Assembly (NCBI GenBank): GCA_964526965.1
Contig: CAZGML010000007.1
Coordinates: forward strand, 1-64,000
From: UBA6265 sp964526965
Lineage (GTDB): Bacteria; Chloroflexota; Chloroflexia; Thermomicrobiales; UBA6265
Direction: 5' to 3'
DNA length: 64,000 nucleotides
Part shown: positions 24,747-34,133 of the stretch, piece by piece
Numbering within the stretch: position 1 is the first letter of the stretch
Layout: every line of letters starts with the position of its first letter
Notes under the pieces: model-generated
Database searches by the model: none
What the model was told of the DNA's origin: nothing
The model's input: only the letters and a program-made list of their open reading frames with translations
Program-made: the position numbers and the translations under genes

Positions 24747-26408
24747 ATGGCTTCCAGCGATACCACCAAAAACCAGCAGCGTCCAAATATCCTCGTTCTT
24801 TGTATCGACCAGTGGGATACGCATATGAAACTGCCCGAAGGCGTGGAACTGCCGGCTCTTGAGCGGCTCCAGCAGCGAGGAGTTACTTTCGACAGGCAGT
24901 ACTGCACCATTCCAATCTGCACACCTTCCCGTGCAACGATGTGGACCGGCCAGCACGCCAAGAAGATCGACATGTGGGATAACACCAACTTCGCCTGGCT
25001 GGTTGATGGCGGCCTCTCGCCCGACGTTCCAACACTGGGCACAATGCTGCGCGAACAGGGATATTACACGAGCTTTAAAGGCAAATGGCACCTGAGCCCC
25101 AACGAGGGCGGCGAAGACATGCTCGAGAAATACGGATTCTCTGACTACCAGCAGTGGGGCGATATGTTTGGCGAACCGCTGGAAGGTGAGAAGCTGGATG
25201 GTACCGTTGCCATGCATACGGTCGACTGGCTGGAGAACAAGGCACCGGATCTCAAGCAGCCATGGCTCCATGTAAGCAGCATGGTTAATCCGCACGACAT
25301 CATGTACTTCTACTCAGATGCCGAGGCGGAGTGGGAGCGATTCTCCCCGAGCATGCAGGCAAAACTCACTACCGCGCAGGATCTTGGGTTCTTCAAGGAT
25401 TGGGATCCAGACCTGCCGGAGAACTTCTACGATGACCTCTCCCAGCAGCCGTTGGGTGTGCACTCTTACAAGGAGAACATCAACCGGGTATACGGTGCGC
25501 CGCCAGATGACCGCGAAGACCTCTGGAAGGCCCGCCGGAACTATCTGATTAACTGCATGCGCCTCGTTGATATGGAATTCCAAAAGATCCTGGATGCCCT
25601 GGACCGCCAGAACCTCTGGGAGAACACAATCGTCATCTACACCAGCGATCACGGCGAGATGAACGGCGCCCACCGCATGCACCAAAAGGGTGCCATTCAC
25701 TACGACGAAGCAGCGGTGGTGAACTTCACGGCTGTGGTGCCTGGTGGTCCGCAGGGCGCACACACGAGCTCCATTGGTTCGCACCTCGACCTCGTGCCGA
25801 CGTTGCTCGATTTTGCCGGTGTGGATGAAAATGAGATGCGAGAGCGCTATCCGCAACTCCCCGGTCGATCGATGCGGGGTTCCATCATGAATCCATCCCA
25901 GCCAGGGCCACGCGGCTCGGTTGAGCAACCCGCCGATGGCGCACTCATATGTTGGGATGGCCTCAATATGCTCGATCCGGAGTGGAACTCTTCCGGCGCC
26001 TTGGGCGGATTGATGGATCTGGGCCTTGATGCCGATGGAAACAGAAAAGCGCTGCAGGAGGCCGGCAAGGACTATGGTGCACCAGACTTCGGGCGCCGCA
26101 CCTTCTACCGCGCCGTGGTCGATGGACATTACAAGTTGGTTCGCTGGTTCTCCCCACGCGAGTATGACCTTCCCAAATCGCTGGATGAGCTCTATGCCCA
26201 AAGCGATGTTACGCTGCACGACCTCGTGAATGACCCGGGCGAAATGGAAAATCTCGGTAACAGGAACCACCCACAGCACAATCCGGAAATCGTGGAGCGC
26301 ATGCTCACCAAGCTGAACGCACTCATCGAGCAGGAACTCGGCGACGACCAGTGCCCGTTCGATCTCAACATGTTCGGGACACAGGATGTTACGTACCAGA
26401 CCGCGTAA
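24747..26408 (+). CDS. Type I sulfatase (alkaline-phosphatase superfamily)
   Basis: 553 residues, normal for arylsulfatase/choline-sulfatase-like enzymes that hydrolyse sulfate esters. The N-terminal strand RPNILVLCIDQWD supplies a metal-ligand Asp. PICTPSRATMWTG holds the formylglycine motif with Cys58. GKWHL gives the conserved Lys and His, VNPHD another ligand site, and TSDHGEMNGAHRMHQKG the Asp-His metal site with a catalytic His. No signal peptide is present, so it probably acts in the cytoplasm on an imported substrate. Maturation by the FGE encoded just upstream is very likely. AAAGGA precedes the ATG. Substrate unknown. Confidence 0.92.
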   Translation: MASSDTTKNQQRPNILVLCIDQWDTHMKLPEGVELPALERLQQRGVTFDRQYCTIPICTPSRATMWTGQHAKKIDMWDNTNFAWLVDGGLSPDVPTLGTMLREQGYYTSFKGKWHLSPNEGGEDMLEKYGFSDYQQWGDMFGEPLEGEKLDGTVAMHTVDWLENKAPDLKQPWLHVSSMVNPHDIMYFYSDAEAEWERFSPSMQAKLTTAQDLGFFKDWDPDLPENFYDDLSQQPLGVHSYKENINRVYGAPPDDREDLWKARRNYLINCMRLVDMEFQKILDALDRQNLWENTIVIYTSDHGEMNGAHRMHQKGAIHYDEAAVVNFTAVVPGGPQGAHTSSIGSHLDLVPTLLDFAGVDENEMRERYPQLPGRSMRGSIMNPSQPGPRGSVEQPADGALICWDGLNMLDPEWNSSGALGGLMDLGLDADGNRKALQEAGKDYGAPDFGRRTFYRAVVDGHYKLVRWFSPREYDLPKSLDELYAQSDVTLHDLVNDPGEMENLGNRNHPQHNPEIVERMLTKLNALIEQELGDDQCPFDLNMFGTQDVTYQTA

Positions 26409-26602
26409 TGCTACACGCCTGGCGTAGTGGCCAGCCTGGTTTCCAGCCCCCATCGGGGGATCGGTGAGCCAAACCGCACTGAACGTGAGCGTTGGTGCCG
26501 GGTTTGGTGAGTATGGTTCCAATGTCTGTGCTGGCTACTGTGATGATCGTGGCCGGTTTGAGTGCAACAGCGATGAATAACCCAGTGATGAGGACGGCAG
26601 AC

Positions 26603-27175
26603 ATGTGGAATGAGCTAAACGAAGCGCTTGCGGCGGTATTCGGCGAAAACAACCTGAACGCCCTCCAGACGGCACTGCGAGCGGTGATCACGTTCATCAT
26701 CACTGTGGCTGCGATCCGCCTCGGCAACAAGCGACTCTTCGGGAAGGGCACCGCGTTCGACACCGTCGTCGCGATCATGATCGGTTCAGTTATGAGCCGG
26801 GCGATCACCGGATCGGGTTCCGGAACGATGCTGGCGGTCTGGGGAGCCGGCCTCACGCTTATTGGCATGCATTGGCTGGTATCGACGCTCTCGTTCCACA
26901 ACTCCTGGTTCGGACCATTGGTTAAAGGCCATGAAGTGGAGTTGGTTCGGGATGGCCATATCCTCGACGACAAGATGCAGAGAACGGGCACATCCCGGCG
27001 CGACCTGAAGCGGGCCATGCGCTCAAATGGGCATTATCCGGATTTTGAAACAATCCAAATGGCCCATATGGAGCGAGATGGCTCCATCAGTATCGTGACG
27101 AAATCCTCCGAACCGAGGATCGTCGATATCGACGTGAAAGATGGCGTCCAGACCGTGCGAATCGCGCTGGATTAG
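26603..27175 (+). CDS. DUF421 (YetF-like) membrane protein
   Basis: About 190 residues. Three hydrophobic helices (ALRAVITFIITVAAIRLGNKRLFG, FDTVVAIMIGSVMSRAITG, MLAVWGAGLTLIGMHWLVSTL) are followed by a cytoplasmic alpha/beta domain with the typical KGHEVELVRDGHILDDKM and LKRAMRSNGHYPDFETIQMAHMERDGSISIV. This is the YetF/YkjA arrangement (function not established). Start is uncertain: ATG at 26603 has GAGG 9 bases upstream and fits the family length. In-frame ATGs at 26513, 26522, 26573 and 26588 would add a hydrophobic N-terminal segment. Confidence 0.85.
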   Translation: MWNELNEALAAVFGENNLNALQTALRAVITFIITVAAIRLGNKRLFGKGTAFDTVVAIMIGSVMSRAITGSGSGTMLAVWGAGLTLIGMHWLVSTLSFHNSWFGPLVKGHEVELVRDGHILDDKMQRTGTSRRDLKRAMRSNGHYPDFETIQMAHMERDGSISIVTKSSEPRIVDIDVKDGVQTVRIALD

Positions 27176-27236
27176 CCTGACTGCGTTTGCCGCCAGTTCC
27201 CGGATATAGTTTCGAGTTGATGGCCGTCCCAAACAC

Positions 27237-27695
27237 TCAGTTCACGGTTTTCACCATCAACAGGCATGGATTCGATATACCCCATAAATCGGGAAACGCC
27301 ATCTGCTCCTCAAAACCAACTGCCCGGTAGAACGCGCGGGTAGCAGCGTACTCCGGCGAAGGGTGCGAGGCATCCAATGTCTTCACGCTCAGAAGGCTGT
27401 TGCCTGGTAAATGTTTTTCCAGTGCAGCAACCAGCGCGCGGCCGATGCCCTTGCGATGTTGCGATTTTGCGACCGCCATCCAGCTTATTTCCGAACTCCC
27501 AGGAAATAGCCGTTGCCAGGTGAGGTAGCCAACAACAGCACCATTCTCCACCGCAACGAGACCTGTGTGTTCGTGCAAATACCCTTCCGCTTCGGCGAGA
27601 CCGTCTTCCTGACCGAACCATTTGGGTAAGGAACGATTAATAGCAATACAACCTGGGATGTCCTCAAAAGAGAGGGGGCAAATAGTTACGTGCAT
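27237..27695 (-). CDS. GNAT family N-acetyltransferase
   Basis: 152 residues. The acetyl-CoA site is visible as SWMAVAKSQHRKGIGRALVAAL (motif A, with Q-x-x-K-G-I-G), and the C-terminal part has AATRAFYRAVGFEEQ, typical of GNAT motif B. Substrate unknown. ATG at 27695 has GGAG 7 bases upstream; an upstream in-frame extension to 27755 lacks a start signal. Convergent with the DUF421 gene. Confidence 0.88.
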   Translation of the reverse strand: MHVTICPLSFEDIPGCIAINRSLPKWFGQEDGLAEAEGYLHEHTGLVAVENGAVVGYLTWQRLFPGSSEISWMAVAKSQHRKGIGRALVAALEKHLPGNSLLSVKTLDASHPSPEYAATRAFYRAVGFEEQMAFPDLWGISNPCLLMVKTVN

Positions 27696-27803
27696 GACAA
27701 AACTCCGGATCGTTTTCCGCTTTGGACATGTGGGTTTAATATTTTTGTCATGCAATCATGACCGGAGTATATCAGGTCATAAAAATCTCTGGAGATATCG
27801 CTC

Positions 27804-28883
27804 CTACAACGACTTTCCGGCTTCAGCCTGCTCTCGCTCCTCGTGCGATTTTTCCTCTTCCACAGAGAGTGCAAGGCGCAGCACACCGAGGATGATGAGG
27901 TTCAACACCAGCCCAATCATGGCGAGGAACTGCTGGGTGGCAAACGCGAAGAACTGACCGAACAACAACGCCACAACTGTGGATGCAGCGAATGCCTGGA
28001 GTGCCCGCACTCGTTGTCGACGCAGGAGCATCACCAACCCGTATACGGCCAGGAATCCGGTGATAGCTCCGGCGGCAAATGAGAGGATCTCGCCAATAGA
28101 GAGACCGTCACTCAGGTCGTACTCTTCCGTCACGAAGAGTCCCATAAGAAGTGTGATAATGATCTCCAGGGCGCGAATGATGAAAAGCCCGATCACCACT
28201 GGTTGCAGCCACTGCTGCCGAACGATTCGCTTGTACAGGTCTGCCGCCTTGTCACGCGTTGCCAGGATGCGCGACTTCTCCGCTTCTTCCTCTAACTCCG
28301 CGTTCTCCAGTAATTCACGCAGTCGGGTTGCCACCTCAGAGGTATTGCCGCTGGCGTCGAGATTTGCCAGTGCCTCTGCCTGCCGGCGCCGATCCAGCTT
28401 CCCGATTGCCTGCCAGGCGACTCCCTGCGCGGCGAGGTAGAGGTGATCCGCCTCGGTTGGTTCGCGTTTCCGATCGAAATAGCGGGCTGCGAAATAGAGG
28501 ACGATAAAGACCGCGTACATGATCGCTGCCGTTGGCTGATAGAAGTAGTCGTTGTCCTGGGTGATGAACTTGCCAAGTTCATCAATAAACGTACCGAACC
28601 CGATGCCACCGAGCAGCGCCGCAATGGGCTTCCAGACCGGGCTGGCGAAGAGAAGCAGGACGCCAAACGCGATCACCATACCGAGTCCGCCCCACAACAT
28701 GTGGGCGATATGCAGCTCACCGCCGCCGACCTGCGGATACCCGGTCAGGTAGAGGTACAGCCGAATAATCAGAACGGTGGCTACGGCAGAGACCAGCCAT
28801 ATCTCCAGAAGGGCGGCGCTGCGCGGGTCTCGAATTCGATAAGGATTGCCATAGACATCGTTATTCGTAAGCTTTTTGGACAT
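27804..28883 (-). CDS. Polytopic membrane protein of unknown function
   Basis: About 359 residues with eight or nine hydrophobic segments: four in the first half, then a soluble, charged helical stretch (about 165-225, rich in A, E, R, L), then four or five more. ATG at 28883 (MSKKLTNND) has GGAG 8 bases upstream. The DELGKFITQDNDYFYQP loop between helices 3 and 4 is the most distinctive part. No family recognised. The gene is divergent from the secreted-protein cluster that starts at 29006. Confidence 0.75.
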   Translation of the reverse strand: MSKKLTNNDVYGNPYRIRDPRSAALLEIWLVSAVATVLIIRLYLYLTGYPQVGGGELHIAHMLWGGLGMVIAFGVLLLFASPVWKPIAALLGGIGFGTFIDELGKFITQDNDYFYQPTAAIMYAVFIVLYFAARYFDRKREPTEADHLYLAAQGVAWQAIGKLDRRRQAEALANLDASGNTSEVATRLRELLENAELEEEAEKSRILATRDKAADLYKRIVRQQWLQPVVIGLFIIRALEIIITLLMGLFVTEEYDLSDGLSIGEILSFAAGAITGFLAVYGLVMLLRRQRVRALQAFAASTVVALLFGQFFAFATQQFLAMIGLVLNLIILGVLRLALSVEEEKSHEEREQAEAGKSL

Positions 28884-29005
28884 CGGCGTTCTCCGAATCG
28901 TGCTGCGGGCGGTTCTTCGATGATCGTACTCGCTAACCGTGCTACCGGGCATATAGGAGTACAATTCAGCCCATCGCTGTTTGCGCCCATATGGAGGGGG
29001 TTACC

Positions 29006-30352
29006 ATGCTCAGATTCGTTTCAGTCGTTCTCCTCGCAGTCGCCTTGCTTATTCCTTCGAGCACCTACGCCCAAAGCGGCGATGCCACCTGGCTCAACAA
29101 CATGGAGGGCCTGGAAACGGGCATTGGCAGGTCATGGGCCGCGCCTTTCACTGTTAGCGAATCATCCACCATAGCCGAGGTGAATGCAGAAGGCACAGTC
29201 ACCGCCGAGCACACCACCTGGTCGACTCCTGAGGCATCGCCGGAGATCTCGGATGAGATGCAGACCAGCATGCTAAGTGCGCTCATCTATCACTATGATT
29301 CCACGCAGAATGCCGCGCAGGGAATCGAACTCTTCCACGAAGCACAGCTCGATCAAATCTCCCGCGATCCACGCAATCCGGCGACGAACGAGTTCGAGCC
29401 GGAAATCAAGGCAGATGTCGCCTTTGGCAACGAAGGCTCCTATGAAGTCCCGGATCTCCAGGGTAGAACCAGTGAGATGGCGGTGGTCTACATCCTCGCG
29501 CAGGATGGCGAGCTGATCTATCAGGTGTTCGGCGTTTTCCTGCCGGGCCAACACATTGAGATTGCGACCGGCGTTGCCGAGCAGATGATTGCGGCAGATA
29601 TTGGCGACGCTGAGCCCATGCACGACATGAATGGCGACTCGACTGGCGGACTCTGGGAAAAGCTGAACGCCATCGATATCGCGATGCCGGAGGATTCGAC
29701 GATCGCCGACCTGCAGGTGTATCCACCTGCAGACGATGCCGTAATGGGCGACTCGGTTGTTGTGCCGCAAATCGATCTTCATCAGCTGGGGACCGTTCCC
29801 GGTATGCAGGGAAGCTGGCACATTACCTACGCGCCCGCCGAAACTGGCGTGATGATGGCGACACCAGATGTGGTTCCGGAGGGCGTTTTCAATATCGAAC
29901 TCTGGGTGTTGAATTTCGACGACGCTACGTACGCTACAGCGGCGGCAGTAGCGATGAGCAACGCGCTTATCGAACCGCTCGGTGTTACCGGCAATGAAAG
30001 CGGGAACCTCGGCAGTGGCGGCATTACGCTCGTGAACAGCGGCTTCGTGCGAGACCGATCCATACCAGAAGGCGACGCAGCTACCGTAGTTGTTGCCGAT
30101 GGAACGACTCTGTATGCGGCCCGTGTGTACTCAAACGGACCGGCGCCAACGCCACTCGCCCAGGATCTGATCGACGGCATGGTCGCCGCAGAAACCGGGG
30201 ATGCAGCCGAATCGGTAGCCGGCAACGACGCCAGCGGCGGCATGTGGGATATCTTCCCCCAGCCTGGCGATGACCTGCTCTACGGCCTTGAGCCGGCGAA
30301 TGTTCGATACGCAGAGCCGAGTGCCGAGCCGGATTCAACGCCGGTTGGATAA
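29006..30352 (+). CDS. Secreted S/T-G-G signature family protein, two-domain member
   Basis: About 448 residues. Signal peptide LRFVSVVLLAVALLIPSSTYAQ. Domain 1 opens with LETGIGRSW and ends DSTGGLWEKLNAIDIAMPEDS. Domain 2 ends ASGGMWDIFPQPGDDLLYGL. Both endings match the family pattern [ST]GGx[FW][DE]...P..D. The paralogues at 30544, 31367, 32219 and 14228 have one domain each, so this is an internal duplication. No catalytic motif is seen. ATG at 29006 has GGAGG 8 bases upstream; an earlier ATG at 28991 is inside that site. First of four tandem family genes. Confidence 0.78.
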   Translation: MLRFVSVVLLAVALLIPSSTYAQSGDATWLNNMEGLETGIGRSWAAPFTVSESSTIAEVNAEGTVTAEHTTWSTPEASPEISDEMQTSMLSALIYHYDSTQNAAQGIELFHEAQLDQISRDPRNPATNEFEPEIKADVAFGNEGSYEVPDLQGRTSEMAVVYILAQDGELIYQVFGVFLPGQHIEIATGVAEQMIAADIGDAEPMHDMNGDSTGGLWEKLNAIDIAMPEDSTIADLQVYPPADDAVMGDSVVVPQIDLHQLGTVPGMQGSWHITYAPAETGVMMATPDVVPEGVFNIELWVLNFDDATYATAAAVAMSNALIEPLGVTGNESGNLGSGGITLVNSGFVRDRSIPEGDAATVVVADGTTLYAARVYSNGPAPTPLAQDLIDGMVAAETGDAAESVAGNDASGGMWDIFPQPGDDLLYGLEPANVRYAEPSAEPDSTPVG

Positions 30353-30543
30353 GCCCGACAGCTACTTGCAGACGTTACCTAACCCTCTGGCCTGGGGTGT
30401 GCGAGTTTCGGATTTGGAAAGCGCGGGAACCAAATGCGAACCTGTGACGTCAGAGGCAATGTAGGATATGGCACACAACGTGCGTATCCACATTGCGTAC
30501 GAAAGGGTGTCGATCGATACTCTGCTACCCAAGGAGATGGAAC

Positions 30544-31290
30544 ATGGTGCGGAAATTTGCAGCGCTGTTTGCGCTGATTCTTACCTTCGGCCTGGCTGCT
30601 GTGCCAGTAGCCGCGCAGGACGTGGATCCGGGCGATCTTGATGCAGTTGGCATGGAAAGCGGATACCTCCGCATGTACCTGGCCGATCCGTCGGATCCGG
30701 CTAATACCGACCTGCTCGGTGTGATGGTCGTCGGTATCGAATTCCAGGATGCCGAAAGCCTTGACGAAGGCTTCGAAGACTTCACTTGTGGCTTTGCTGG
30801 CGGATTCCTCGGTACAGTGGATGCCGTTGATTGCGACGGCCTGGTTGATGCAGGGTTCGACGTTGCTGATGTCACCGGTATCGGCGATAAGGCAATCGAG
30901 GTTTCGGGCGAAGCCGATGTTAGTGGCCCAACCCCAACGACCATGCTTGCCCTGCAGTCTGAAAACCAGCTGTTTATCGTGATCTACCTCGGTGAGGCCA
31001 ACCCGGGTGTTGCCGATGACTTCGGCACATACCTCGCAGATGCCGAGCCAGTAGACACTGAGGTTCAGTTCAGTGAGGACGGCACCTCCACCGGCGGCTT
31101 CTTCGACATGCTGCCGCAGGAAGGCGATCCGCTGCTCGATGGCCTGATGCCGATGATGGATGATGACCTGGTTGGCTCGGTAACCGGAACCCCGGAAACC
31201 GACATGGACAGCGATCTCGGCGACGATATGGATAGTGATCTCGGCGATGACATGGACGATCTCGACGAAGAGAGCACTCCAGCCGCCTAG
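30544..31290 (+). CDS. Secreted S/T-G-G signature family protein with acidic repeat tail
   Basis: 248 residues. Signal peptide KFAALFALILTFGLAAVPVAAQ, family opening MESGYLRMYLAD, a central domain with two Cys (FTCGFAGG, DCDGLVD) and the ending TSTGGFFDMLPQEGDPLLDGL. The tail is extremely acidic with two DMDSDLGDD repeats, which might bind Ca2+ or stay disordered. AAGGAG is 7 bases before the ATG at 30544. Followed by a terminator-like hairpin at 31313. Confidence 0.78.
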   Translation: MVRKFAALFALILTFGLAAVPVAAQDVDPGDLDAVGMESGYLRMYLADPSDPANTDLLGVMVVGIEFQDAESLDEGFEDFTCGFAGGFLGTVDAVDCDGLVDAGFDVADVTGIGDKAIEVSGEADVSGPTPTTMLALQSENQLFIVIYLGEANPGVADDFGTYLADAEPVDTEVQFSEDGTSTGGFFDMLPQEGDPLLDGLMPMMDDDLVGSVTGTPETDMDSDLGDDMDSDLGDDMDDLDEESTPAA

Positions 31291-31312
31291 GCTCACAATT
31301 CAAACGCTCAGC

Positions 31313-31348
31313 AAGAGTCCGTCTGAAAGTTCAGACGGGCTCTTCTTT
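31313..31348 (+). terminator. Intrinsic terminator
   Basis: AAGAGTCCGTCTGA (31313-31326) pairs with TCAGACGGGCTCTT (31331-31344) with one wobble, followed by CTTTC. It lies between two family genes. Confidence 0.75.
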
Positions 31349-31366
31349 CAAATTCAGGGGATATAC

Positions 31367-32074
31367 ATGAAACGATTCTTTGTCACACTCTCCTTGCTCC
31401 TCTCCCTTGGCCTTACCACCGTGAGTGTTGCAGCGCAGACGGACCCAGGCGGTACACCGGACCCGATGGCCGGCGTTGAAGACGCCTATCGCTCGATAGA
31501 AGGCGTGGAGTCGGCTTACGACCGCACTTTCTCCATCGACCCCATGGCGTTGACAAGCACACCAGAAGACGGTGACGCTGGCCAAATCGATATGTCCGCC
31601 ATGATGTACGTTATCAGCATCCAGGGCATCACGTTTGATAGCGAAGAGAACGCCACTGCATATATTGATGACATGACGTCTGCCCTTGAGGAGGCCCAGG
31701 GAGATGCCGACGCCGGGTCGATGCTGGAGGATGTTGAGATTTCGAATCTTGATGACCTCGATGTCGATGGAACTCGCATCGAGACCACCGTGCCAGATGT
31801 CGACCTCGCCGCTTCCCAGATCGTATTTAGCGATGACAAGTACGTATTCCAAATCGTGGTTATTCAGCCAGATATGGAAACTGCAGGGTCCATCACCGAT
31901 GACATTGCCAACTTCATGATCGATGCAGACACCGAAGCCGACGAAGTGACCTTCAGCGACGACGGCACATCCACTGGTGGCGTGTTTGACCGCATGCCCA
32001 CTGGCGACGATGACGTGGTGGGTGAACTCACGTTCGTGACGGATACGGAAATCTTTACCAACGAGGAAGACTAA
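31367..32074 (+). CDS. Secreted S/T-G-G signature family protein
   Basis: About 235 residues. Signal peptide FFVTLSLLLSLGLTTVSVAAQ, family opening VESAYDRTFSID, a central region with MMYVISIQGITFDSEENATAYI and a C-terminal TSTGGVFDRMPTGDDDVVGEL. AGGGG is 7 bases before the ATG at 31367. It is strongly acidic. It is flanked by hairpin terminators on both sides, so it may have its own promoter within the 76-bp gap or be expressed by read-through. Function unknown. Confidence 0.77.
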   Translation: MKRFFVTLSLLLSLGLTTVSVAAQTDPGGTPDPMAGVEDAYRSIEGVESAYDRTFSIDPMALTSTPEDGDAGQIDMSAMMYVISIQGITFDSEENATAYIDDMTSALEEAQGDADAGSMLEDVEISNLDDLDVDGTRIETTVPDVDLAASQIVFSDDKYVFQIVVIQPDMETAGSITDDIANFMIDADTEADEVTFSDDGTSTGGVFDRMPTGDDDVVGELTFVTDTEIFTNEED

Positions 32075-32105
32075 CCGCTTCCTGAATCGAGAGATTGAGT
32101 TACGA

Positions 32106-32142
32106 GGGAACTTGCCTGGTTTGAGGCAGGTTCCCGCTTTTT
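32106..32142 (+). terminator. Intrinsic terminator
   Basis: GGGAACTTGCCT (32106-32117) pairs with AGGCAGGTTCCC (32124-32135) with one G-U wobble, followed by GCTTTTT. Confidence 0.85.
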
Positions 32143-32218
32143 CACCGTAGGTGGCACAGTGCAGTGCGTATACTTTCGGAAGTGCGATTCTGCACCCGTG
32201 TTCCAGAAAGGCACCACG

Positions 32219-32839
32219 TTGAAATTTCTTATCACCGTTGCATCCGTGCTTCTTCTTACTCTGCCTCAGGTAGCCTCTGCCCAAACACCGGTAGCGGATG
32301 AAGGGCTACAGGTTATTGCCGAGCGTCAGTACGCGGCTGACCCCGAGGGCAATATCGATACAGGTAGCGAGGGGATCTATCTCGCCAGCGTGCGGGTCTA
32401 TCTCTTTGACAACGCGGATGGAGCCGAATCCACCTGGGAAACACTGGTAGCAGCGGATTCAGTCGAGGCTGATCTTCCGGAGGACGATGATTCCTTCACC
32501 TACGAGAAAACCGAAATCGATGATATCGGCGACCGCGCCATGGTACTGAACCTGAGCGCAGAGATCCGCGAGGATGAAACAGCCACCTTCCGCACGATGA
32601 TCATCCAGAAAGGCGCGATGATCGTGACCGTCAACGCTATCGCAGGGTCAGCGGATGATGCCGAAGGAGCCGATGCTATTGCAATCGCGATGATCGAGCG
32701 CCAGCCCGGCGATGGTGAATCCGAATACGATGGCAATGGTGGTTCTACGGGTGGCGTATGGGAGGTTTTCCTGCCCGCCGATGCCGAAGAACTCGGCGAA
32801 CTCCAGGCCTATGCTGACAAGGAAACCCGACCGGCCTAG
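32219..32839 (+). CDS. Secreted S/T-G-G signature family protein, TTG start
   Basis: About 206 residues. The start is a TTG at 32219 with AAAGG 7 bases upstream, giving the signal peptide LKFLITVASVLLLTLPQVASAQ; earlier in-frame starts would bury it. The mature part has a degenerate family opening (IAERQYAADPEG), an FDNADGAESTWETL region and the ending GSTGGVWEVFLPADAEELGEL. It is acidic with no enzyme motif. Last of four tandem family members, followed by the mrp gene after 142 bp. Confidence 0.75.
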   Translation: MKFLITVASVLLLTLPQVASAQTPVADEGLQVIAERQYAADPEGNIDTGSEGIYLASVRVYLFDNADGAESTWETLVAADSVEADLPEDDDSFTYEKTEIDDIGDRAMVLNLSAEIREDETATFRTMIIQKGAMIVTVNAIAGSADDAEGADAIAIAMIERQPGDGESEYDGNGGSTGGVWEVFLPADAEELGELQAYADKETRPA

Positions 32840-32981
32840 ATGCGAACGGGTACAATACGAATTGTAAGGATGTTCGCTCGGCGCAGTGAACACGTTGAGT
32901 TGGGTTTTGCCCCACTCATAACACCCCGGCGCCTGATCACCCCGATCATTTCCCACTGCCGGGCACGAAAGGTTTTATCGA

Positions 32982-34082
32982 ATGACACAAGGCTCGAACG
33001 TGACCACCGAGCAGGTGCAGCAGGCGCTCGGCATGGTGAAAGAGCCAGCAACCGGCCGAACACTGGCCGATCTGCACCTGGTCACAGATGTGGCAGTAGA
33101 AGGTAACGGCGATGTTCGCATCAATATCGACTCGCTTAGCCCCATTGATAGCCACAAGCAAAAGCTGGAGCGCGATATCCGCGCCGCCCTCGATACCGTT
33201 GGAGGTATCGGGAACGTCGTGGTGGATATGCGCACCAAGGTGCGCGCAAGTGGCAGCGGTCGCTCCGATGCGCAGCCGATTCCCGGCGTGCGAAACGTTA
33301 TCGCTGTGGCTTCCGGTAAGGGTGGCGTTGGCAAGAGCACCGTCGCCGTAAACATGGCCGTTAGCCTGGCCAAGGCCGGTGCCAAGGTCGGATTGCTGGA
33401 CGCAGATGTCTACGGTCCCAGCACCCCGCTGATGATGGGCGTGAACGAGCGTCCGTTGATGCGCGATAACAAGATCGTTCCGTTGGAAGCACACGGCGTG
33501 AAGCTGATGAGCATCGGGTTCATTCTCGATCCGGAAAAGGCGCTCATTTGGCGCGGTCCGCTGGTAGCCCAACTCATCAACCAGTTCCTCAACGATGTGT
33601 TGTGGGAAGATCTCGATTACCTCGTACTGGACCTGCCCCCCGGAACCGGCGATGTGCAGCTGACGCTGGTACAGAAGATTCCGATTTCTGGCGCGATTAT
33701 CGTCACAACCCCACAGGAAGTGGCGCTGGCCGACGCGGTGAAGGGCCTCAAGATGTTCCAGGAGGTGAAGACACCGATTCTGGGGATCGTAGAAAACATG
33801 AGCTGGTTCCAGCCGCCAGGACACGACGAGAAGTACCACATCTTCGGGCAAGGCGGTGGTGAATCGACCGCAACCGAGAACGATGTAGAACTACTGGCAC
33901 AGATTCCGATTGAGATGGAACTGCGCGAGGGCGGCGACTCTGGCCGACCCATGAGCATTAGTGAACCCAACAGCCTGACGGCCCGTGAGTTCATGCACCT
34001 CGGCGAGCGGGTGGCAGTTCAGTTGGCAAACCAGGCACTGGCGAAGCCGCGCAAGCCCACTATTATGCTGAAGAGCGTGTAG
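32982..34082 (+). CDS. mrp: Mrp/ApbC/NBP35 family Fe-S cluster carrier ATPase
   Basis: 366 residues: an N-terminal MIP18/DUF59-like domain (about 1-90, with VTDVAVEGNGDVRINI) and a deviant-Walker P-loop ATPase VASGKGGVGKSTVAVNMA (around residue 111), with VGLLDADVYGPS and LDLPPGTGDVQLTL. This family delivers Fe-S clusters. The family position GIVENMS.F..C-x-x-C reads GIVENMSWFQPPGHDEKYHIFG here, so the two cluster-binding Cys are absent. GAAAGG precedes the ATG. Followed by an intrinsic terminator. Confidence 0.92.
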   Translation: MTQGSNVTTEQVQQALGMVKEPATGRTLADLHLVTDVAVEGNGDVRINIDSLSPIDSHKQKLERDIRAALDTVGGIGNVVVDMRTKVRASGSGRSDAQPIPGVRNVIAVASGKGGVGKSTVAVNMAVSLAKAGAKVGLLDADVYGPSTPLMMGVNERPLMRDNKIVPLEAHGVKLMSIGFILDPEKALIWRGPLVAQLINQFLNDVLWEDLDYLVLDLPPGTGDVQLTLVQKIPISGAIIVTTPQEVALADAVKGLKMFQEVKTPILGIVENMSWFQPPGHDEKYHIFGQGGGESTATENDVELLAQIPIEMELREGGDSGRPMSISEPNSLTAREFMHLGERVAVQLANQALAKPRKPTIMLKSV

Positions 34083-34133
34083 CCGATCACAGCATTCTCA
34101 TTGCGGCGCCATCTATAGTTACGACACAAGCGT

